DNA of 64,000 nucleotides from assembly GCF_022179525.1 (NCBI RefSeq), contig NZ_BPQX01000007.1:62001-126000 (forward strand), in the 5' to 3' direction. Shown here piece after piece: positions 54,484 to 61,364 of this stretch. Position 1 is the first letter of the stretch. The number at the start of each line of letters is the position of its first letter. The stretch is from Methylobacterium persicinum. Lineage in GTDB: Bacteria > Pseudomonadota > Alphaproteobacteria > Rhizobiales > Beijerinckiaceae. The notes under the pieces are model-generated. The model did no database searches. It was given only the letters and a program-made list of their open reading frames with translations, and was not told the origin of the DNA. A program made the position numbers and the translations under genes.

Positions 54484-55500
54484 ATGAGACTTCAGATCGG
54501 CTACGTCCCCCTCTGCGATGCGGCCCCCGTGGTCATGGCCCAGGAACTGGGCTTCGCCCGGGAGGAGGGGCTCGAGCTTGAGCTGTCCGCCGAGCCGTCC
54601 TGGGCGACCCTCCGGGACCGGCTCGCCCTCGGCCATCTCGACGGCGCGCACATGCTGGCGCCCCTGGCGCTGGCGAGCGCCATGGGCCTGTCGGGGCCGC
54701 CCTCGGACGTGGTCGTCGGCCTGCCCCTCAGCCTGAACGGCAATGCGATCACTCTCTCCCATGCCCTCTGCGAGGCGATGGCGGAGGAAGCGGTCCCGGG
54801 AGAGGGCACGGATGGCTGGCGCGGCGCCGCCAGGGCCTTCGCCAGGATCGCCGCCGCCCGGCGGCGCGCGGGCAGGCCGCTGACCATGGGGATCGTCCAT
54901 CCCTTCTCGTGCCACGCCTATCAGGTCCGGCTCTTCGCGGCGGCGGGTGGGCTCGATCCGGCTGCCCTGCGCACCGTGGTGGTGCCGCCCCAGCACGGGG
55001 TCGAGGCCCTATCCCGGGGGCTCGTGGACGGGTTCTGTGCCGGGGCGCCCTGGAACGACGTGGCGGTGGCGGCCGGCGTCGGGCGGATCGCGGCCCTCTG
55101 CGCCGAGATCGCCCCCGATGCGCCGGAAAAGGTGTTCGCCGTCTCCGGCCGCGCCGGCGTGGCCAATGCCCCCCTCGTCCGGGCCGTCGCCAGGGCCGGG
55201 TTGTGGTGCGCGGATCCCGATCACCGGGACGAACTCGCCCACCGCCTCGGCCGCCGGAGCCACCTCGACCGGGAGATCGATGCCGTCGCCCGCGCCTTCG
55301 GGCGGGAGGGGGTCGATGGGATCAACGCCCGCCTCGGCTCCCTGCGCCTCGGCGCCCCGGCCCAGGCCTGGGTTCCCGAACGCCTCGACTGGCTCCTGTC
55401 GCAGATGACGGCGGCTGGGCAATTGCCCGACGATCCCGGCATCGCCCTCGCCGCCAGGGCCATCTACCGGCCCGATCCGTCCGCCCTCTTGGGCGTGTGA
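54484..55500 (+). CDS. nasS: NasS-type nitrate sensor (NrtA-like binding protein without signal peptide)
   Basis: NasS is a soluble nitrate- or nitrite-binding protein that binds NasT and releases it when ligand is bound. This 338-aa protein resembles NrtA/CmpA periplasmic receptors, with LQIGYVPLCDAAPVVMAQELG, the GHLDGAHMLAPL segment and FCAGAPWNDVAV, but lacks a signal peptide, which is the feature separating the cytoplasmic sensor from transporters. ATG 54484 follows an AAGGGG. Same direction as nasT, likely one transcript. Confidence 0.9.
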   Translation: MRLQIGYVPLCDAAPVVMAQELGFAREEGLELELSAEPSWATLRDRLALGHLDGAHMLAPLALASAMGLSGPPSDVVVGLPLSLNGNAITLSHALCEAMAEEAVPGEGTDGWRGAARAFARIAAARRRAGRPLTMGIVHPFSCHAYQVRLFAAAGGLDPAALRTVVVPPQHGVEALSRGLVDGFCAGAPWNDVAVAAGVGRIAALCAEIAPDAPEKVFAVSGRAGVANAPLVRAVARAGLWCADPDHRDELAHRLGRRSHLDREIDAVARAFGREGVDGINARLGSLRLGAPAQAWVPERLDWLLSQMTAAGQLPDDPGIALAARAIYRPDPSALLGV

Positions 55501-55591
55501 CAGCGTGCCACGCGCCGGGCAATGGGCTCGTCCCCAAAGCATGCGTGATGCGCACGGAACAGGGGAGGGTCTGCGCCGTTGAGACGCTACC

Positions 55592-55813
55592 ATGCCCGGT
55601 TGCCGCAAATTCGACGCAGCGTCGCTCCCGCCAGCTCCTCCCCCACGGGTGGAATTGCAGCGTTACGTCCGGCAGGGACGACGCGCCCAGCGCGCGCCCC
55701 GGGCGGCCAACGACAACAGGCGCCTTAGCGCACCGAGCGGCTGGTATTGGGCTATCGTCGTCGGCGCCATGCCGACGGTCGGGCTCCTCGTGGCGCTGTC
55801 CACGCTCCTCTGA
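55592..55813 (+). CDS. Small hypothetical membrane protein
   Basis: A 73-aa ORF with a basic, Arg-rich N-terminal half containing RAANDNRR and a single C-terminal membrane helix (YWAIVVGAMPTVGLLVALS). No strong ribosome site was seen and codon use does not decide it. It sits in an otherwise non-coding gap of nearly 900 bp between nasS and the nitrate operon, so it may be spurious. Confidence 0.4.
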   Translation: MPGCRKFDAASLPPAPPPRVELQRYVRQGRRAQRAPRAANDNRRLSAPSGWYWAIVVGAMPTVGLLVALSTLL

Positions 55814-55826
55814 AACTGCTCAACTC

Positions 55827-55916
55827 GTCGTTGCGAGCGCAGCGAAGCAATCCAGGCCAACGCGCCGCCCGGCAGCGTGGCACGACTGGATTGCTTCGCT
55901 TCGCTCGTAATTACGG
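55827..55916. repeat. Palindromic repeat, family 2 (copy f)
   Basis: GTCGTTGCGAGCGCAGCGAA...CAATCCAGG and ACTGGATTGCTTCGCTTCGCTC...ATTACG form a near-complete palindrome. A left-half copy follows at 55964-55996. Confidence 0.9.
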
Positions 55917-55963
55917 CGGAGGCTCGTCAGAGGAACCGTGCCCAATAAAGGCTGCCGTTCCGT

Positions 55964-55996
55964 GTCGTCTCTGCGAACGCAGTGAAGCGATCCAGG
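55964..55996. repeat. Family 2 repeat, left half only
   Basis: GTCGTCTCTGCGAACGCAGT then GAAGCGATCCAGG matches the left arm, without the right arm. Confidence 0.7.
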
Positions 55997-56085
55997 TCTG
56001 CTTTCCGCGTGCGGGCTCGGACCCACCGTGCCTTCTCCTATGAAAGACCGCCGAGCCCTTACGGGCGACGCTCCCCGTTTCGATC

Positions 56086-56396
56086 GCTGACCGCATAACG
56101 GTCAGCCGCCCGCTTTTTGTGCATCGCACAGAGGTCCTCCTCACGGGGGCTCCCGAAGCGTGGCTGGAGCCACGCACAGCGGCAGCCATCCGAGAAGCAC
56201 GATTTCCACCGTTTGGCACGCGTCCTGCAAGTCTCTGCGCGTCCGTCAACGGCGACGGGCAGCGCCGTCAGCGAGGCCGCTGATCCGGTTCTCCTGGGGC
56301 TCCGACCGGCTGCCCTGGGACGACATCCGGCAGCGGCTTTTTCGTGGGCGGTCCGCCGACGATCCCTGAATTTGAGGTTCGAGACGCGACCGATCG
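56086..56396 (+). promoter_or_regulatory. Structured leader of the nitrate-assimilation operon, ending in an intrinsic terminator
   Basis: From about 56086 to the coding start the sequence has several hairpins: GCTGACCG-CATAA-CGGTCAGC at 56086-56106, GCGTGGC-TGGA-GCCACGC at 56158-56175, ACGGCG/CGCCGT at 56249-56268, then a large stem (GCCGCTG at 56276, CAGCGGC at 56331) followed by TTTTT at 56338-56342. The terminator ends about 54 bases before the first gene of the operon. NasT/NasS genes just upstream suggest NasT-dependent antitermination here. I could not find loops with the published ANTAR-target hexaloop pattern with certainty. Confidence 0.7.
56276..56342 (+). terminator. Leader terminator before the nitrate operon
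   Basis: GCCGCTG...CCGG pairs with CCGG...CAGCGGC across a long loop, followed by five T. It lies in the 5' leader and ends about 54 bases before the first gene, so it would block transcription unless countered. Confidence 0.8.
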
Positions 56397-57665
56397 ATGC
56401 CGACACCACGCTTGGACACCGCGACGCCGGATTCGCGGGCGACGGACGGGGCACCGCGCGAGCGGCTCGTCGTTGTCGGAAACGGCATGGCCTCCCTCCG
56501 ATTCCTGGAGCACCTCACCGAGGGCTGTCCGGGTCGCTTCGACGTCACCTGCATCGGGGCCGAGCCCCGGGCCGCCTACAACCGCGTGCTCCTGTCCTCG
56601 TTGCTTGGCGGCGAGATTGACGAGGGGGCGACAGCCTTCCGCGGCCTCGACTGGTACGAGGCCCACGGCATCCGCCTGATCACCGGGGCGCCCGTCACCG
56701 CCATCGACCGGGAGAACGGCCTCGCGATCGTCGGCGAGACCCATATCTTGCCCTTCGACAGGCTGGTTCTGGCGGTCGGCTCCCTGCCGATCCGCCTGCC
56801 CAAGCCCGGCATGGACCTGCCCGGCGTCATCACCTTCCGCGACCTCGCCGACGTGGCGGCCATCCGGAAGGCCGCCGTGCAGCATGCCAGGGCCATCGTC
56901 ATCGGCGGCGGCCTGCTCGGCCTGGAGGCCGCCGCGGGACTCTCCCGGCTCGGCATCGACACGACCCTGCTCCACGTCATGGACCGGCTGATGGAGCGCC
57001 AGCTCGACCACCCGGCCGCCGGCTTGGTGCGGCGGGCGATGGAGGCCCGGGGGGTCAAGGTGATCCTCAGCGCCGATACCGCCGCCGTCGAGGGCGAGGG
57101 GAAGGTCGAGCGCTTGGTGCTCGCGGACGGGACCGTGCTTCCGGCCGACCTCGTGGTCGTGTCGGTGGGGGTACGCCCCTCCGTGGCCCTGGCGCAGGCG
57201 GCGGGGCTCGCCACCAACCGGGGCATCCTGGTCGATGACCGGATGGCGACCTCCGATCCGCGGATTTTCGCCCTCGGGGAGTGTGCCGAGCACCGGGGCC
57301 TCGTCTACGGCCTCGTGGAGCCCGCCTACGAGCAGGCCGACGCCCTTGCCCGCCACCTCGCGGGGGAGGGGGGCGAGTATCGCGGCACGCATCTTTCCAC
57401 CAGCCTCAAGATCTCCGGTCTCCCGGTCTTTTCCGCCGGCCTCGTGGACACCCCGGCCGATGCCGAGGCGGTCACCCTCTTCGATCCCGGCGCCGGCCTC
57501 TACCGCAAGCTGCTGCTGCGGGAGGGCCGGCTCGTGGGCGCAGTCTTCGTCGGCGACATCGCCGAGCAGGCGGCCTGCAAGGCCCTGATCCGCTCCGGTG
57601 ATCCGGTCGGCGACGTGGACGATCTCATGTTCGGGCGCCCGGCGCCCCAACCCCTCGCGGCTTAA
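56397..57665 (+). CDS. nasC: NAD(P)/FAD-dependent reductase, NasC-like subunit (NirB N-terminal homologue)
   Basis: This 422-aa flavoprotein matches the N-terminal half of NADH-nitrite reductase NirB and the electron-transfer subunit NasC of assimilatory nitrate reductase: FAD motif VVVGNGMASLRFLEHL, ICYNRVLLSSLL-type segment (AAYNRVLLSSLLGGEID), NAD(P)H motif AIVIGGGLLGLEAAAGLSRLG, GECAEHRGLVYGLVEPAYEQA. It stops after the two nucleotide domains and has no BFD or siroheme domain. It probably passes electrons from NADH to NasA. Start ATG 56397; ribosome site weak. Confidence 0.85.
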   Translation: MPTPRLDTATPDSRATDGAPRERLVVVGNGMASLRFLEHLTEGCPGRFDVTCIGAEPRAAYNRVLLSSLLGGEIDEGATAFRGLDWYEAHGIRLITGAPVTAIDRENGLAIVGETHILPFDRLVLAVGSLPIRLPKPGMDLPGVITFRDLADVAAIRKAAVQHARAIVIGGGLLGLEAAAGLSRLGIDTTLLHVMDRLMERQLDHPAAGLVRRAMEARGVKVILSADTAAVEGEGKVERLVLADGTVLPADLVVVSVGVRPSVALAQAAGLATNRGILVDDRMATSDPRIFALGECAEHRGLVYGLVEPAYEQADALARHLAGEGGEYRGTHLSTSLKISGLPVFSAGLVDTPADAEAVTLFDPGAGLYRKLLLREGRLVGAVFVGDIAEQAACKALIRSGDPVGDVDDLMFGRPAPQPLAA

Positions 57666-57676
57666 GGAGGCCAGGC

Positions 57677-59467
57677 ATGGCGGATGAATTCAACGCCGAG
57701 CAGCGGCGCTACCTCGAAGGCTTCGCCGCGGGCATCGGCGCGGCGCGGATCACCGGAGGTCTGGCGACAGGGCAGGGGGCCGGGGCCCCCGCCCCGGAGC
57801 CCACCGGCCCGGATGCGATCCACATCAAGGCCCAGGACGCGACGGTGAAGGCCGGCGGCAAGCTCTGCGAGCAGGAGAAGTGGAAGCGCGCCGAGAGCCC
57901 CTTCGACGGTCACAACCGGCTGAAGGCCGAGGCGGCGCAGGGCAAGGCTCCGAAGCCCGAGGACAATTTCCGCTGGCGCTACCACGGGATGTTCTGGGTC
58001 GCGCCTAACCAGGTGAGCTACATGTGCCGCCTGCGCATCCCCAACGGGGTGCTGCACCATTGGCAGTTCGCCGGGGTCGCCGACCTCGCCGATGCCCATG
58101 GCGGCGGGTACGTTCATGTGACGACCCGGGCGAACCTGCAGGTCCGGGAGATCGCGCCCGAGCATGCCCAGCCCTTCCTCGATGGGCTCGCCGATATCGG
58201 CCTCGGCGCGCAGGGTGCGGGGGCGGACAACATCCGCAACGTCACCGGCTCCCCCACCGCAGGCATCGACGCGCAGGAGATCCTGGACACCCGGCCGCTC
58301 GCCAAGTCCTGGAATAACTGGATCATCAACGACCGCTCGCTCTACGGCCTGCCGCGCAAGTTCAACGTCGCCTTCGATGGCGGCGGCGTCATGCCGGTGC
58401 TGGAGGAGACGAACGATGTCGGCTTCCAGGCGGTCGAGGTGCTGGAGGGCGCCACGGTGGCGCCCGGCATCTGGATGCGCCTCGTGCTCGGCGGCATCTC
58501 CGGCCACAAGGACCTCGCCCGCGATACCGGCGTCGTGCTGAAGCCGGAGGAGTGCAATCAGGTTGCCGACGCGATCATCCGCGTCTTCATCGAGAACGGC
58601 GACCGGACCAACCGCAACAAGGCGCGGATGAAGTATGTCCTCGACGCCTGGGGCTTCGAGAAGTACCTCGCCGCCGTCGAGGAGAAGCTCGGGCGCAAGC
58701 TGGAGCGGGTCGATCCCGCCCACATCGCCCCCCGCAAGCCCACGAACCGCTATTCCCATGTCGGCATCCACAAGCAGAGGCAGGAAGGCCTGAACTGGGT
58801 CGGCGTCGTGCTGCCCGTCGGCAAGATGCTGAGCGACGAGGTGCGGGCGCTGGCGGCCATCGCCCGGGATTGCGGCGACGGTCAGATCCGTCTCACCGTC
58901 TGGCAGAATTTTATCTTTTCCGGCGTGCCGGACTTTAAGCTGGAGGAAGTCGAGCGGCGGGTGTCGGAACTCGGCCTGTCGATCAAGGCCGAGGGCATCC
59001 GGGCGGGGCTCGTCGCCTGCACAGGCGCGCGGGGCTGCAAGTTCGCCGCCTCCGATACCAAGGGCCACGCCATACTCATCGCCGAGCATGTCGAGCGCAC
59101 GGTGAAGGAGCTCGACGTGCCGGTGAACGTCCACCTCACCGGCTGCCACCATAGCTGCGCCCAGCATTACATCGGCGATATCGGCCTGATCGGCGCCAAA
59201 GTCGTCGTCTCGGAGGAGGGCGACACCGTCGAGGGTTACGACATCGTGGTCGGCGGCGGCTTCGCCGAGACCCCGAAGATCGGCACCGAGATCTGGAAGG
59301 CGGTGAAGGCCGAGGATGCACCCGTGCGCGTCGAGGCGCTGCTGCGCACCTACCTCGCCGGACGCAGCGACAAGGCCGAGACCTTCCAGCAATTCACCGC
59401 CCGGACCGGCCCGGAGGCGCTGCGCGCCGCCGCCGAAGCCGAACCCGCCCTGAGGGAAGCCGCATGA
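57677..59467 (+). CDS. nirA: NirA-family assimilatory nitrite reductase (siroheme, [4Fe-4S])
   Basis: This enzyme reduces nitrite to ammonium with six electrons. The 596-aa protein has the two ferredoxin-like/sirohaem repeats and the cluster-siroheme ligand motifs CTGARGC with Cys448 and Cys454 and CHHSC with Cys490 and Cys494. An alphaproteobacterial-type N-terminal extension (residues 1-90, EQRRYLEGFAAGIG) precedes the core. AAGGAGG lies six bases before the ATG. The end overlaps the next gene by ATGA, so nitrite reductase and its reductase are coupled. It could be a sulfite reductase, but the nitrate context favours nitrite. Confidence 0.9.
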   Translation: MADEFNAEQRRYLEGFAAGIGAARITGGLATGQGAGAPAPEPTGPDAIHIKAQDATVKAGGKLCEQEKWKRAESPFDGHNRLKAEAAQGKAPKPEDNFRWRYHGMFWVAPNQVSYMCRLRIPNGVLHHWQFAGVADLADAHGGGYVHVTTRANLQVREIAPEHAQPFLDGLADIGLGAQGAGADNIRNVTGSPTAGIDAQEILDTRPLAKSWNNWIINDRSLYGLPRKFNVAFDGGGVMPVLEETNDVGFQAVEVLEGATVAPGIWMRLVLGGISGHKDLARDTGVVLKPEECNQVADAIIRVFIENGDRTNRNKARMKYVLDAWGFEKYLAAVEEKLGRKLERVDPAHIAPRKPTNRYSHVGIHKQRQEGLNWVGVVLPVGKMLSDEVRALAAIARDCGDGQIRLTVWQNFIFSGVPDFKLEEVERRVSELGLSIKAEGIRAGLVACTGARGCKFAASDTKGHAILIAEHVERTVKELDVPVNVHLTGCHHSCAQHYIGDIGLIGAKVVVSEEGDTVEGYDIVVGGGFAETPKIGTEIWKAVKAEDAPVRVEALLRTYLAGRSDKAETFQQFTARTGPEALRAAAEAEPALREAA

Positions 59468-61068
59468 CCCAGCATGTCTCGCCCCCGCTCGTCCTGATCC
59501 CCGAGACCGCCCCGTTCGACCCCGACCAGCGGGCGTGGCTCTCCGGCTATTTCGCCGCCCTGCTCGGCCCGGCCGTCGAGGGGGCGACCGCGCTCGCTCC
59601 CGGCGAGGCTCCGGCCTCCGGCCCAAAGCTCGCCGACAACGACGACGCGCCCTGGCACGACCCGTCGATGCCCCTGCCCGACCGCATGGACCTCGCCAAG
59701 GAGCGGCCCGAGGCCCAGAAGCTGATGGCCGCCATGGCGCAGCAGGATTGCGGCCAGTGCGGCTACAACTGCGCCGACTATGCCAACGCCATCTTCCTCA
59801 AGAACGAGGCGCGTCTGAACCTCTGCCAGCCCGGCGGCAAGGAGACGATGCGGATGCTCAAGAAGCTGGACGAGGAGTTCGGCGCGGCCGGCGGCTCCGC
59901 TCCGGCTGCCGCCGCCGCGGCCGCCGCCGAGGCCAAGGCCCCGGACCTCGGCCCTCTGGGCTATTGCCGCGAGAACCCGGTCGAGGCCCTGTTCCTCTCC
60001 CGGCGGCGCCTCAACGAGCCCGGCGGCGAGAAGGAGACGTGGCACATCGAGATCGGCCTCGACGGCACGCCGATCCAGTACGAGGTCGGCGATTCCCTCG
60101 GGCTGTTCCCCGCCAACGCCCCGGCGCTGGTCGATGCGGTGGTCGCCGAACTCGGCGCCCGGCCGGAGAGAAAGATTGGCGAGCGGACGCTGCGGGACCA
60201 CCTGCTCGTCAACTATGCGCTCGGCGCCGCGCCGGACAACCTCTACCAGCTGCTGTCGCTGCTCACCTCCGGGGCGGCGCGCAAGAAGGCGCAGGCGCTC
60301 GCCTCCGGCGAGGACCCGGACGGGGATGCCGCCTATCTCGACGTGCTCGGCGCCCTGCACAAGTTCCCCGGGGCGAGGCCGGATGCGGAGGTCTTCCTCG
60401 AGGCGCTGGATGAGTTGCAGCCCCGGCTCTACTCGATCTCGTCCTCGCCGAAGATGGATGCGGGCCGGGTGTCCCTGACGGTGGACGCGGTGCGCTACAA
60501 CCACCGCTCCCGGCTGCGCCTCGGCGTCGCCTCGACCCATCTCGGCGAGCGCCTGCCCGAGCAGACCAGGGTCAAGATCTACCTGCAGAAGGCCCACGGC
60601 TTCGGCCTCCCGGCGGACCTGTCGAAGGATGTGATCATGTGCGGCCCCGGCACCGGGATCGCCCCGTTCCGGGCCTTCCTGCGCGAGCGCGCGGCGACCC
60701 AGGCGCCCGGCCGGAACTGGCTGTTCTACGGCCACCAGCGCCAGGCGAGCGACTTCTTCTACAAGGACGAGCTGACGAAGCTGAGGGACGACAAGGTGCT
60801 GACCCGCCTGTCGCTGGCGTGGTCCCGGGACGGATCGGAAAAAACCTACGTCCAGGACCGGATGCGCGAGAACGGTGCCGACCTCTGGAAGTGGCTCGAA
60901 GGCGGCGCGCATTTCTACGTCTGCGGCGATGCCAAGCGCATGGCCAAGGACGTGGAGCGGGCGATCATCGATGTCGCCGCCCAGCACGGCGGCAAGAGCC
61001 CGGAGGATGCGGTCGCCTATCTCGGCGCGCTGAAGAAGGCCGGGCGGTATCAGGCGGACGTGTACTGA
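59464..61068 (+). CDS. CysJ-like flavoprotein reductase with N-terminal Fe-S domain
   Basis: Likely the NADPH-dependent electron donor for NirA. The 534-aa protein lacks the N-terminal flavodoxin domain of CysJ; instead residues ~85-135 hold a cysteine cluster C96-C99-C103-C121 (QQDCGQCGYNC), which suits a [4Fe-4S] cluster. An Ala-rich linker follows, then the FAD-binding domain with RLYSISSSP, and the NADPH domain with CGPGTGIAPFRAFLRER, ending YQADVY like CysJ. The start overlaps the nirA stop. The family is known next to nitrite reductase genes; specific partner is inferred. Confidence 0.88.
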   Translation: MTQHVSPPLVLIPETAPFDPDQRAWLSGYFAALLGPAVEGATALAPGEAPASGPKLADNDDAPWHDPSMPLPDRMDLAKERPEAQKLMAAMAQQDCGQCGYNCADYANAIFLKNEARLNLCQPGGKETMRMLKKLDEEFGAAGGSAPAAAAAAAAEAKAPDLGPLGYCRENPVEALFLSRRRLNEPGGEKETWHIEIGLDGTPIQYEVGDSLGLFPANAPALVDAVVAELGARPERKIGERTLRDHLLVNYALGAAPDNLYQLLSLLTSGAARKKAQALASGEDPDGDAAYLDVLGALHKFPGARPDAEVFLEALDELQPRLYSISSSPKMDAGRVSLTVDAVRYNHRSRLRLGVASTHLGERLPEQTRVKIYLQKAHGFGLPADLSKDVIMCGPGTGIAPFRAFLRERAATQAPGRNWLFYGHQRQASDFFYKDELTKLRDDKVLTRLSLAWSRDGSEKTYVQDRMRENGADLWKWLEGGAHFYVCGDAKRMAKDVERAIIDVAAQHGGKSPEDAVAYLGALKKAGRYQADVY

Positions 61069-61146
61069 CGGGTATCCCCTCTCCCCGCCTGCGGGGAGAG
61101 GGGCCCAACGCCGGTGTCGGCGGACACGGCCGATCCCAATCTCCCT

Positions 61147-61254
61147 CCTCATCCTGAGGTGCGGCGAAGCCGCCTCGAGGGAGGGCTCCAGAAGGCTCCG
61201 CGATCCCTGGAGCCCTCCTTCGAGGCCCGCCAAGCGGGCACCTCAGGATGAGGG
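61147..61254. repeat. Palindromic repeat, family 1 (copy h)
   Basis: Complete copy, CTCATCCTGAGGTGCGGCG to GGGCACCTCAGGATGAGG, between the flavoprotein reductase and nasA in the same operon direction. Small GGGGAGAGG palindromes flank it at about 61075-61105 and 61281-61312, so the 296-bp gap is almost entirely repeats. Confidence 0.92.
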
Positions 61255-61364
61255 GGAGGGTGGGAGCCAGTTCGCGGCCTTCTCCCCGCAAGACGGGGAG
61301 AGGGGAGAAACGGCCCGGCCCGCCTCTTGCCTCACCGACGAGACCCACACCCGAGGAACCCGCC

